Positions 10,440 to 19,389 of a DNA stretch of 20,266 nt are shown here, in pieces. This DNA is from Welwitschia mirabilis. Taxonomy: Eukaryota; Gnetophyta; Gnetopsida; Welwitschiales. A program made the position numbers and the translations under genes. The notes beneath the pieces were generated by a model. It had not been told where the DNA came from. It worked only from the letters and a program-made list of their open reading frames with translations, and searched no databases. The first letter of the stretch is position 1. Every line of letters starts with the position of its first letter. Location of the stretch: contig JBOZIK010000001.1 in NCBI GenBank assembly GCA_051453625.1, forward strand, positions 34,253,328-34,273,593, given 5' to 3'.

Positions 10440-10577
10440 AAATAATGTTAGGAATTTATCTTTGAATTTTCATGATTGCTTTGAAATAATGTAGTTTATT
10501 AAGACCATATATAATCTTATTTCCTTTGCCATTATGGTATAAAATCTCTAGATCAAAATCACATAAAAATATCATCC
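10440..10577 (-). pseudogene. RNase H-integrase linker of E3
   Basis: The minus strand reads IFLCDFDLEILYHNGKGNKI followed by YGLNKLHYF. It corresponds to the 'FLKDYDFELLYHPGKANVVADALSR' segment that follows RNase H in plant Ty3/gypsy polyproteins. It abuts a 39-base N gap (10578-10616). Confidence 0.8.
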
Positions 10578-10616
10578 NNNNNNNNNNNNNNNNNNNNNNN
10601 NNNNNNNNNNNNNNNN
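10578..10616. other. Assembly gap, 39 N
   Basis: A run of N between the RNase H end and the linker of E3. The protein reading is collinear across it: TDHKSLKY-type text on the high side and FLCDFD on the low side. The gap therefore fits the expected few missing codons. Confidence 0.9.
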
Positions 10617-10870
10617 TGTATTTTAGACTCTTATGATCTTTCTAAATTTGAAACTTTACACTATAGAGATAATGCTTTTACAACTTCAAAGCAAAAATTA
10701 CTATAGCTATTTCAAGATTATGAATAGGATATATTCTCTCATGAGTTTTTAGTTATCTTAATATATAAGTTATTACTCTTTTATCTTATTCAAGAACTAC
10801 TTTAAAACTTTCTTCAAATGCATTAGTATAAATTAAAAAGGTTTTTAAATAATCTGGTATTACTGAGACC
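10617..10870 (-). pseudogene. RNase H of E3, active-site Asp lost
   Basis: The minus strand reads VIPDYLKTFLIYTNAFEESF, then VVLE, a stop, DKRVITYILR, a stop, LKTHERIYPIHNLEIAIVIF, then KHYLYSVKF and KDHKSLKY. This matches plant gypsy RNase H ('YTDAS', 'HEKNYPTHDLELAAVVFALK', 'WRHYLYG', 'TDHKSLKY'). The first catalytic Asp (YTDAS) is now Asn, and the Asp before LEL is also Asn; both are G-to-A on the coding strand. The enzyme removes RNA from the RNA:DNA hybrid during replication; this copy cannot function. Confidence 0.85.
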
Positions 10871-11144
10871 AAAGTCATAGGTAAGCATCCTTTAATATAA
10901 ATAAATAACTGTTGACACTTTTATGTTTATTAAAATATTTATTTTTCTTTAAGAGACTTGTTAATGAAGAAGCTGTCTTTAAAACATTGAATATGAATTA
11001 ATGATAGTATCGAGCAAGACCAAGAAAGATTATAATCTCAATAATATTTGTAGTTATTGTTCATTTTATTATTACTCTATATTTATCTTTGATCCATTGA
11101 TATACCTTTTCTGGGTATTACATGACCTATAAATTGAATATATT

Positions 11145-11209
11145 TCTTTCAAAAAGAGAACTTTTCCATGTTATCATATAATTGATAATGCCTTAAAGTT
11201 TGTAATACT
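11145..11209 (-). repeat. 65-bp direct duplication, copy 1, abutting a 100-N gap
   Basis: Nearly identical (63 of 65) to 11310-11374. The copy ends exactly at the gap edge. Both copies encode the same RT segment (LQTLRHYQLYDNMEK). Most simply the two contig ends overlap and were not merged. Confidence 0.9.
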
Positions 11210-11309
11210 NNNNNNNNNNNNNNNNNNNNNNNNNNNNNNNNNNNNNNNNNNNNNNNNNNNNNNNNNNNNNNNNNNNNNNNNNNNNNNNNNNNNNNNNNNN
11301 NNNNNNNNN
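11210..11309. other. Assembly gap, exactly 100 N
   Basis: A run of exactly 100 Ns, a common placeholder for a gap of unknown length, inside the E3 RT. Because the flanks repeat each other, the true distance may be zero or negative. Confidence 0.9.
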
Positions 11310-11374
11310 TCTTTCAAAAAGAGCACTTTTCCATGTTATCATATAATTGATAATTCCTTAAAGTTTGTAATACT
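11310..11374 (-). repeat. 65-bp direct duplication, copy 2
   Basis: Starts at the first base after the gap and differs from 11145-11209 at two positions (gagca/gagaa and aattcc/aatgcc). The minus-strand RT reading LQTLRNYQLYDNMEK continues from here into the FIDN motif, so this copy is collinear with the upstream part of RT. Confidence 0.9.
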
Positions 11375-11666
11375 ATTCCTAGATGTTTCTCATGTTTTTT
11401 ATAAGTTTTAGAATAAATAAGAATATTATCAATAAATAATATTACAAAGAAATTAAGATTTAACTGAAAGATTTAATTCGTAAGATACATAAATACTGCA
11501 AGGGCATTAGGTAAACTAAAAGGAATAAAAGTGAACTCATAATACCCATAGTGGGTTGTAAATGTTGTTTTATAAATATTTTACTTTTTAATTTAAACTT
11601 GATGATATTTAGATTTTAGATTAACTTTTAATAAGACCTTAGTTTCCTTAACCTAATCAAAAAAGT

Positions 11667-12911
11667 TATTACTATAGTGTGTATTTATGCAATGTCGTGT
11701 TCTTAGTCAAATCCTATCAATCCCAAATATATGCACAAATCCAACATAATAATATGGGTGGGAGTGAATATAAATGTCATAAATCATTAAAGGAATAGAT
11801 AAGAAGAAAAATAATTGATTTCAAATAAAATATTAATGTACTTCCTAAATAGAATAAAATAACAATGCAAAGTAAACAATGTAAGTAAACACACTTATGC
11901 AGATGAGATGAAAAACTAATATAAATGTAATATCTTTATAATTACCAAATCAACTTATCATGGATATAATTCCACTATTATCTAGATTAATCATCAAACC
12001 AAGATCAACCAAAGCTATCAGATGCATCAAATAGAATATGAAAACAAGTTAGAATTAATCTAGAAAAAGAAATGCAATGCACCTAAACTACTAATATCAA
12101 CCTTAACAAAATTTTCTCTCATGAATTATATCATAGATAAAGCTATTATGAAATCAGAAGCAATATAAACCATAAGAAAGATGCACATAACAAAAGGTAT
12201 AAAAAGAAAAATAGAGTTTTGTTTATATCAAACCAACATCCATGTTAAAAAGGAGCAATACCTTAATAAAGGATACATAGCTTAAGACTAAGGAAGATGT
12301 TTTTTTGCAATTACAAGAATGAATCTTTTATCCTTCAATCTCCTATCATAAGAGGTTTTAGTGCCAAAGAAGATAAAATCAAATTTAAGAATGAAGAAGG
12401 TATTTATTACAAATAAAGACTAAAAATACTAAACTTTAACAAATGTAGTAAAACCCTAATGGCCACATAAGAAGGTACATGACACATGGCAAAAGTTTGG
12501 TGAAGTTAGTGAATAATTATATTTTAGTGTTATCCTACTAGTCATTTGGACATCACAGGAGATGATGCCAAATCATACATGATCTACATCAGCTACCAAA
12601 TTAGTCCAGTAAGTGTCTTAGTCAACATAGGTTCTTCTATCATTCATGTTGTTGTCTAGATAATAAGATGGATAATAGGCTTTGTAAAGATGTTTCTTAT
12701 GTTAGATAAGCCTCTTTAATTACAGGATTTCTACTTTAAATAGAAAGTATTACAATTTGCCTTAAATATTATCAAATGTAATGAATATTGCATGTTTTTG
12801 TAATATTTGTCTTATCTCTCCATTATTGTCAAAAATCAGCATAAACTTATCTAATATCCTATAAAACTACTTAAAAACCCTATCAAAAATATATAATTTT
12901 ATAATGTAGCA
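11667..12911 (-). mobile_element. LTR-C: 3' LTR of minus-strand element E4
   Basis: About 1,245 bases, minus orientation. From its start at 12911 it reads TGCTACATTATAAAATTAT, then 'tttttgatagggtttttaagtag', matching LTR-B 'tatttgatagggtattatgagttg'. It has a TATA-like element (12399-12410). Further on, 'ttttgttaaggttgatatta' followed by 'taggtgcattgcatttc' matches LTR-B at 19470-19520. The tail 'tttgtgcatatatttgggattgataggatttgac' followed by 'ttgcataaatacacac' matches LTR-A at 8024-8084. Its low-coordinate end falls inside the E3 RT motif region, so E4 inserted into E3. The terminal dinucleotide has decayed (TA instead of CA), so the boundary is good to a few bases. Confidence 0.72.
12399..12410 (-). 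promoter_or_regulatory. TATA-like element of LTR-C
   Basis: The minus strand reads 'gtaataaatacc', preceded by 'tagggttttac' about 45 bases upstream and 'ccatgtgtcatg' (G-box-like) further upstream. This layout is common in plant LTR U3 promoters. Inferred. Confidence 0.4.
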
Positions 12912-12928
12912 TAGCCCTTCCCTTAGTC
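12912..12928 (-). other. Polypurine tract of E4
   Basis: The minus strand reads gactaagggaagggcta, directly before the TG of LTR-C. It is closely similar to the E1 tract ggctaagtggggtcta before LTR-A. It supports both the LTR-C boundary and the minus orientation of E4. Confidence 0.65.
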
Positions 12929-13478
12929 TTATTAGTCTCTAATAAAATTAGGTAAACAATCATGATTATGAGCTAAATTGAATAAAGATAAATCAACTAG
13001 AGAACTATAAAATAAACTTAGAAATAATCTTAAAAATCTCAAAATGCAAAACAAAAATGTCAAAAATAGATAACTAAATGTTTCACTTATGCAAAATAAA
13101 TGGTCATACTATCATCTTAGTGGTTATCCAGATGATGAAGGGGATGACATGCTCAAATATTATTCTTAAAAAATACAAGTCTATGAATTTTTTTTAGAAA
13201 TATAAACATTAAGATGTAATAATATTACTAGCCCTTAAATTATATATAATACAGTATATAATAATCATGTCTAACATAAAAAACCATCCTCATGAAATAT
13301 CTTAATAATATGTAAATGATGTGCATTATATCTCAAAAATAAAAATGGACATAATAATAATACTCCAAAAATGATGTTTATATAAAATCATAAATTTTTA
13401 AAAGTATAATCTATAGAGGAAAGATAAATAATATAACAATATAATAAATCACCCCCCTCATTATGCTAAAATAAACTC
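12929..13478 (-). other. Non-coding 3' region of E4
   Basis: AT-rich, without a recognisable frame. On the minus strand it contains 'catcatctggata' near 13120-13135, one of the scattered motifs seen also in the family LTRs, and a short G-run (ataatgaggggggtga, around 13447-13462) just after the ORF end that looks like a secondary purine tract. Confidence 0.45.
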
Positions 13479-14705
13479 CTAATTTGTACTAGGCTCAAAT
13501 GCACATGGAGAAGATGGAGGATTCTTAGGATCTACAGAGAAATAATGGTCAATGACTATCATGACAAATCATGTGATCTCATTTCCCTATACTTTAACTA
13601 CCTCTGGAATGTCAACAACAACATCATGCTTAATGTATAATACATAATCGTGTAGATTGATAAGCTACTTCTCTATATGCTAAACTATTCTCTCAATAGT
13701 GAATATCCTCTATTATAGCTCTGTAAAGCCTTCATCCATAGCCTTTTTAAGTCCCTGTGCAGTGTCTACTAAGAATATCTGTATCTACTCAATGATCATA
13801 CCAACTATAGGTCTTTTTACTTGAGGTCTCTCTACCTCTCCTGGAATCTAGATGTCCATGGCCTATAAGTAATGAGTTGATCTTTAAAGATGTGTAACTC
13901 TCTACTTATCCATAGGCTCAAGTATACTAAAGCATCTGAACATATCTAAGAGGAGGTATCCATATCCCAAATTCTATATCTAATGAGCCTCAACTATGAT
14001 CCTGAACCTTCTCCAAATGAATATCAGTAAGTACATTTGCTCCCCTTGTCTAAATGCTATCAACATCTAAAACCATGACATGAATGTTATGGAATAAAGA
14101 GATAATATTATGAATCAATCCTCTATGTAGAATCTGATAGGTAAGTGAGAGATGTATAACTAAAAGTTCCTACTTATCACTAGTGACATTAGCTAGAATA
14201 TCTAATACTATACCATAAGCATGGTACTTCTCTGTACCACCAGCTAAGTGAATGTGGGTGCTTCTAATTCCACCTAAGTTAGCAACTATAGTAATGTGAC
14301 TTAAAAGAATAAATATCTCATGCCTATGAGTTGTAGTTATGATTATATCAATTAAGTGATCAGGAGCATCAAATAGCCTTTCAATATGCATGATTTCATA
14401 GAACTCTCTGGTCTCTTAGATCAAATAAACTCCGTGTGTATTTACTATCCATATAAACTATAATTGTATCAATATTTGGTCTACATTTGGCTTAATCGTA
14501 CTCATAAAGTCTTTAAAATGTCTCTCTACTTAGATAGAAGCTAATTAAATAAAGAGTAATTAAACCTATTGAGGTGGTAAATGCATAGGCTCTGCATGCT
14601 TAATCACAAGTGGATTAGTGGACCCGCCTCCTACTTTAATACCTCAGCCTTTGCCTCAACTTGAATCTATCTAGCTCATCATGTACATGGCCCAATCAAT
14701 CAGAA
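13479..14705 (-). pseudogene. Decayed ORF (~400 codons) of E4, possible env-like or additional ORF
   Basis: The minus strand reads through about 400 codons in essentially one coding track with scattered stops and at least one frameshift near 13930. Recognisable stretches: GIKVGGGSTNPLVIKHAEPM, ETREFYEIMHIERLFDAPDH, LAGGTEKYHAYGIVLDILAN, HLSLTYQILHRGLIHNIISL, PQVKRPIVGMIIE, QIFLVDTAQGLKKAMDEGFT, RIFTIERIV (heptad-like, coiled-coil potential), HDYVLYIKHDVVVDIPEVVK, DHYFSVDPKNPPSSPCAFEP, then a stop at 13479. The longest open piece is 14170-14391. I do not recognise the family. It lies in sense orientation upstream of the PPT and 3' LTR of E4, the place where Athila-type elements carry an env-like or extra ORF. 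No signal peptide or clear membrane segment is visible. It is better preserved and less AT-rich than its surroundings. Confidence 0.55.
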
Positions 14706-15310
14706 ATGCAAATCACATCATACAAGATCAAGTGGAAATCACAAGAATGTGTCTTATGTAATTTTCAAAACAATCCAAAGAAATTGGTTTTTATGTAAAA
14801 ATTACAAAATATGTCCTCCCCCCTTCCTTGACCCCAAAAAAATGAATACATCCTATATTACTTAATCATGTGAAGATAAAGTGTGAAATGTGAGAAAAAT
14901 AAAAAAGTGTAAAATAGGTGAATCCCATAAAAGGTTAAAATTAAAACTAATCAAAACAAAAATCTAACTCAGTAAAAGTGTGGAGCTCTCATTGAGCTAA
15001 TTAATTTACCTATAAGAACCACTATGTTTTGACTTATGGTTTTTAAAAAATGAGATAGAAACCTAATTCTAGCTCATAAAATGCACAAAATTAGATATCT
15101 CACAAAATACTAAATTAAAATTATATCTGTAAGTACCAAATTAAAAAGCATAAAAAATTGATTGATATATATGAAAAATTCATGCTAAAAGGCTGAAAAT
15201 GGAAGAAAGAATCAAAAATAACAAGGGAGAGAAAAAATATACCTCATTTTAACAAATTTGATAAAATCTTATAATCTAGGGCATGAAATTAGTTTATGCA
15301 AGAACCAAAA
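14706..15310 (-). other. E4 interior, no gene recognised
   Basis: AT-rich with stops in all frames. On the minus strand a purine tract (ggggtcaaggaaggggggagga, 14814-14835) stands out. It resembles a PPT but is not followed by a TG LTR start of this family, so it may be an internal purine tract or a relic of another element. No integrase motif of E4 is visible before LTR-D starts. Confidence 0.4.
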
Positions 15311-16496
15311 TGTTAGTGTGCCATAATGTGATACTTGACTTATAAATGAATTTAGAGAAAGAACTCAAGAATGAAGAAAATTATGGAAAAGAAGTTCAAC
15401 TGTGATTTTATCACACTATGGGCTAGTCATATTGTTAAGACAATAGTTGTAGGACAACTATTAGTAAAACCTCATCTATCATTTACCTTATCATTTGGAT
15501 GACTCTATGGACATTAGAACTTTTAAAAGTTTTTAAAAATAAAAATGTTAGCCAAAAAAGTTAGGCTTAGATATTATCATGAAGGTATTAGAATTTATCA
15601 GAAAATTCGAAAGATAGGAAATGATGAAGAACTATGATGAACAAAGATAAGAAATGACAAAAAAATCAAAAGAATCAAAATATAGGATAATGAAAATGTA
15701 CTAATTAGAATAAACCATGATAAACAAAACTAAAAAAATGTGCTTACAAAGCTAAATTTTATGTAATAATTTTCTTATTAATGAAGTGTTTTTTCTTATG
15801 TTAATTATATATTTCATCAGTAAATAGATGTTTTTATCTAGATTGATGCCTACTAATAAATAGGTTAGTAGTTAGTATGTTAGTAGATTAACATATATAT
15901 TTCATTATTATTTTAGGTAAAGGATGCCAAGTGGCATGAAGATGAGAGAGAAGGTTGAGAAGTGAATCAGCATAACAACCTCAACCACTTTCCTACTTCT
16001 AAGAAGCAAAGAATGAAAACTGAAAAACTAACTAGGGTATAAAAATATGATTTCAATCAAAGGTGGGGATCTTTTTGGCACATTAGTTATACGTAAGTTA
16101 TAGTAATAGACAAGGCAAATAGGTCAAGTAAGGAAACTCTAGCTTGCCTACAAAGATGTCAGTAGCACTTTCCCGCATTCCATAGTATTACCTAAAAAGG
16201 AGAATACACTTGTTAGCTTGTCTTTATGTACAATTGGTATTACAGTATAAAAGCTGAAAAACATTTGAATATCATTGTATGCATTTTTTATTACTTGAAA
16301 AAGTAATATTACTTTTATCTCCCTCCTATTTATAGAGCTAAACATAAACTAGGATAATTTTAGTGCTTAGAAATAAGTATTAATCAACAAGTTGCCTAAC
16401 TTTAGTTTTTTTCCCCTATTCCTCCTTAATGTATTATATATACATCATAGTCTAGTTTTGATAAATAACCTAACTAGTTTAAGTAACTTCATTACA
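15311..16496 (+). mobile_element. LTR-D: 5' LTR of plus-strand element E5
   Basis: About 1,186 bases. The start tgttagtgtgccataatgtgat matches LTR-A's tgttgtgatgccaaattatatgat. It has a 'ttatcatttggatgac' motif near 15488 and a TATA box at 16038. 'actaggataattttagtgcttag' (16349) matches LTR-A 'cttaggataattttgattag'. The end 'tagtctagttttgataaataacc' to 'ttcattaca' matches the LTR-A end 'gactagcaagatttgataaatgac' to 'catcataaca'. There is no purine tract before it, and a decayed PBS follows at the same 6-base spacing as in LTR-B, which fits a 5' LTR. It is the most diverged of the four. Confidence 0.62.
16038..16047 (+). promoter_or_regulatory. TATA box of LTR-D
   Basis: TATAAAAATA in 'actagggtataaaaatatg', roughly 725 bases into LTR-D. 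It comes after the 'ccaagtggcatgaag' stretch and is the probable original U3 promoter. Confidence 0.45.
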
Positions 16497-16502
16497 AGAC
16501 TA

Positions 16503-16520
16503 TTGTGATGATGCATTTTG
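16503..16520 (+). other. Decayed primer binding site of E5
   Basis: ttgtgatgatgcattttga lies six bases after the LTR-D end. Compared with the Athila-type PBS TGGCGCCGTTGCCGGGGA it keeps about half the bases, with some C-to-T changes. The evidence is mainly positional: the better-preserved PBS after LTR-B is also six bases from the LTR. Confidence 0.35.
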
Positions 16521-16859
16521 AACTAAATGGTTAAGTCATACCTAGTTCTTTAATGAGACTTCATGTATTCTTATTTTAATAATGTGTGCCTATTTTAGGT
16601 TAATAGAAGCATAATTTATATATCTTTATATCATTATTTATAGTTTTTAGTAATATTTTTTAATACTTTCTACATTTATTTTATAACATAAGTCACCCAT
16701 CATTTTTGTGCTAGAAGGAGGGCGGCTCTAAAGCCAACTATTGATGATAACATAAAGTACCATATAATAAGATAGTCATGGAAGGTGATAAGATGAAAAA
16801 GGCAAGTATGTTATAAATCCAAAGAAAGATGGTTTAAATAAACAAACTCAAAAGGTTAT
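16521..16859 (+). other. Leader between LTR-D and gag of E5
   Basis: Untranslated-looking AT-rich sequence. It contains 'gtgctagaaggagggcggctctaaagcc' at 16709-16736, a GC-rich patch that stands out and may be close to the original start of gag. No clear start codon survives. Confidence 0.4.
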
Positions 16860-17522
16860 TAAATTAGAAATAACAGATGATGATTTTGTGGAAGATAATG
16901 TAACTTTAGGAAGGATGGTAAGAAACCAAATATTTCTTGAACTAATGAGTGAATTTGAGCAATGAATGCATAGCATTCTAGCATTACCTAGATCACTAAG
17001 AGAATCTTCTCAAAAAGTTTAATTGAAAAATCCTAAGAATAAAACAATAGTAGGGTGTTATTGGAAAGATGATGGAGATCCAAGACATTTAAATCATGAT
17101 ACTCACTAGGTAAATGCTTTGAGTCCTATCAACCTTACAATCCTATAGTAGCCAAATAAAATAAGAAATGTAAATACTACTAAAACACCCACTTTTTAAG
17201 GAAAGAAATTAGAAGAAACTCTATTACACCTGAGATTATTTGATGCTTTTTGAAAAGCTAATTATCTTGACACAGAATCTAATTATCTCAAATATTTTCC
17301 TTTTTCTCTAAAAGGGGATGCTCATTTATGATATCATAGAAACCCTAACCATGCTTTTAGTTCATGGTAAATCCTTAAAAGTGCTTTTATACCTAAATTT
17401 CAACCTATAAGAATGATTAAAGATTTAAGAGAACAAATCTTAAATATTAAAAAAAGAGATAATTAAAGTTTTGATGAGTTCATAGATAGGTACAATATAT
17501 TACTAGTCAAATTTCTTAAAAA
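16860..17522 (+). pseudogene. gag of E5, copy 1, decayed
   Basis: The plus strand reads LEITDDDFVEDNVTLGRMVR early on. After several stops it reads FDAF, a stop, KANYLDTESNYLKYFPFSLK, GDAHL, a stop at the conserved Trp (TGG to TGA), YHRNPNHAFSSW, a stop, AFIPKFQPIRMIKDLREQIL, NIKKRDN and SFDEFIDRYNILLVKF. It matches the capsid-like core of plant Ty3/gypsy Gag (Retrotrans_gag, 'LFPFSLK..A..W', 'F..KFFP', 'LR.EI..F.Q...ES..E...R...LL..CP'), closest in style to Athila Gag. Gag would form the particle. This copy is truncated by the gap at 17523 and repeated after it. Confidence 0.75.
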
Positions 17523-17685
17523 NNNNNNNNNNNNNNNNNNNNNNNNNNNNNNNNNNNNNNNNNNNNNNNNNNNNNNNNNNNNNNNNNNNNNNNNNNNNNN
17601 NNNNNNNNNNNNNNNNNNNNNNNNNNNNNNNNNNNNNNNNNNNNNNNNNNNNNNNNNNNNNNNNNNNNNNNNNNNNNNNNNNNNN
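17523..17685. other. Assembly gap, 163 N, between two gag copies
   Basis: A run of N. The sequence on the right restarts the same gag segment already present on the left (17254-17520 versus 17686-17955), at roughly 85% identity by eye. Confidence 0.9.
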
Positions 17686-18081
17686 CAAAGCTAATTTTCT
17701 TGACATAGAATCTAACTATCTCAGATATTTTCTTTTTTCTCTAAAAGGGGATGCTCAATTATGGCATTATAGAAATCCTAACCATGCTTTTAGTTCATGG
17801 AAAACCCTTAAAAATGATTTTCTAACTACATTGCAACTTATAAGTGGTTAAAGATTTAAGAGAATAAATCTTGAATATTAAACAAAGATATAATGAAAGG
17901 TTTGATTAGTTGATGGATAGGTACAACATATTGCTAGCTAAATGTCCTAACCATGGAATTACATCTAGGGAATGAATCAAAGCCTTACTTAGAGGATTAT
18001 AGAGTTAAAAATTAAAAGAATTAGACTTTTTATATATAGGAATCATTAAAACTAATAATATTCAAGAAGTAAGAGAAGCCC
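17686..18081 (+). pseudogene. gag, copy 2, cut off by LTR-B
   Basis: The plus strand reads KANFLDIESNYLRYF, SLKGDAQLWHYRNPNHAFSS, WKTLKNDF, then a small deletion and frameshift near 17845, VKDLRE, a stop, ILNIKQRYNERFD, a stop, MDRYNILLAKCPNHGITSRE, a stop at a probable Trp, IKALLRGL, then KELDFLYIGIIKTNNIQEVR. It repeats copy 1 and extends past it through the 'RCPHHG'-type motif of Athila Gag. Here the conserved Trp (QLW) is intact, unlike copy 1. The zinc-knuckle part is missing because LTR-B starts at 18082. It may be a tandem duplication within one element, a second element, or an assembly artefact of alleles. Confidence 0.75.
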
Positions 18082-18707
18082 TGTCACGCCGCCAACCTAT
18101 GTGTATTTGATAGGGTATTATGAGTTGTTTTGTAGGTAAATTAACAGATAAATGCATAGTTCTTATGACAATCGAGAATCAAGATGAATAAGATGAAAAC
18201 ATGTAAATCCTAGATAAAACATAATCATTTCATATAGACATAAACAAATTTTATTTTGGATAATGATTCTTGTAGACAACAAAGTAATTGCACTGAATAA
18301 AGATCAAGAAAAGACTATCATCCCTACCATCATCCAGATGATANNNNNNNNNNACAAATTCAATAGGTCTATGACATAGTTCATATATAGATAACTTGTA
18401 GTTAAACTAAGATCTATCTATCATCATTCATCTAATCATCTAGACGTTACTAGCGAATGATATTTTTAAAACTAGTCGATAGCACTTCACCTTTAGTTAG
18501 ATAAGGAGTTAAAATGAAACAAATAGATATATAATTATCGGTCTTTACCATCTCCTCCATCATTAAGATGACTTAAAGGACAACACTATTCTCTCACACT
18601 TTGAACAAATTTTTTCTCAAGTTATCGCCTCTTTATTATGACTTTACTTTGCATGTTAGCTAGGGTTTCTTCTCTACTTCTCTGTCAGTTTTCCTTTCCT
18701 TTCTGTC

Positions 18708-18716
18708 TATAAATAA
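18708..18716 (+). promoter_or_regulatory. TATA box of LTR-B
   Basis: TATAAATAA in 'ctgtctataaataaaagtctcc', preceded by a pyrimidine-rich stretch and 'gctagggtttcttctc'. The best TATA box of the four family LTRs. Confidence 0.6.
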
Positions 18717-18774
18717 AAGTCTCCCCTTCCATCCCTAATCATTTTTTATAGTACCTGACATTCTTGTGATAGGA

Positions 18775-19389
18775 NNNNNNNNNNNNNNNNNNNNNNNNNN
18801 NNNNNNNNNNNNNNNNNNNNNNNNNNNNNNNNNNNNNNNNNNNNNNNNNNNNNNNNNNNNNNNNNNNNNNNNNNNNNNNNNNNNNNNNNNNNNNNNNNNN
18901 NNNNNNNNNNNNNNNNNNNNNNNNNNNNNNNNNNNNNNNNNNNNNNNNNNNNNNNNNNNNNNNNNNNNNNNNNNNNNNNNNNNNNNNNNNNNNNNNNNNN
19001 NNNNNNNNNNNNNNNNNNNNNNNNNNNNNNNNNNNNNNNNNNNNNNNNNNNNNNNNNNNNNNNNNNNNNNNNNNNNNNNNNNNNNNNNNNNNNNNNNNNN
19101 NNNNNNNNNNNNNNNNNNNNNNNNNNNNNNNNNNNNNNNNNNNNNNNNNNNNNNNNNNNNNNNNNNNNNNNNNNNNNNNNNNNNNNNNNNNNNNNNNNNN
19201 NNNNNNNNNNNNNNNNNNNNNNNNNNNNNNNNNNNNNNNNNNNNNNNNNNNNNNNNNNNNNNNNNNNNNNNNNNNNNNNNNNNNNNNNNNNNNNNNNNNN
19301 NNNNNNNNNNNNNNNNNNNNNNNNNNNNNNNNNNNNNNNNNNNNNNNNNNNNNNNNNNNNNNNNNNNNNNNNNNNNNNNNNNNNNNNNN
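18775..19389. other. Assembly gap, 615 N, within LTR-B
   Basis: In LTR-A the distance from the TATA box to the 'atgagggcaatctttg' block is about 210 bases. In LTR-B it is about 750 including this gap. If the LTRs are similar in length, the missing sequence is only around 75 bases, or an insertion is hidden here. Confidence 0.85.

Larger units (their letters stand above)
10871..11666 (-). pseudogene. Reverse transcriptase of E3, 5' part cut off by LTR-C
   Basis: Reading from 11666 down the minus strand: NNFFD, a stop, VKETKVLLKVNLKSKYHQV, then TTHYGYYEFTFIPFSLPNAL, AVFMYLTN, FVILFIDNILIYSKTYKKHE, HLGIVLQTLR, then the thumb/connection with IQFIGHVIPRKGISMDQ. It corresponds to RT motifs 3 to 7. 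The first catalytic Asp ('FSKIDLRSGYHQ') is now Asn in KVNL, and the second Asp of the F-I-D-D box is Asn (FIDN); both are transitions. The fingers, protease and gag are missing because LTR-C begins at 11667. A 100-N gap (11210-11309) with a flush 65-base duplication interrupts it. Confidence 0.88.

Noticed and set aside
11667-11780. Upstream extension of the E3 RT (a LCIDYREL-like reading) and an LTR start TGTCGTG at 11693
   Set aside because: The same stretch, reverse-complemented, matches the end of LTR-A ('gcatatatttg...gataggatttgac...gcataaatacac'), so it is the tail of LTR-C and neither RT nor a new plus-strand LTR.
14814-14835. Purine tract on the minus strand as a PPT with a further LTR
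   Set aside because: The following sequence (catattttgtaat) does not start with TG and leads into the E4 ORF region rather than an LTR of any family seen here. It remains an unexplained tract.
16148-16345. Minus-strand 65-codon ORF
   Set aside because: It lies inside LTR-D, antisense to it; no recognisable domain.
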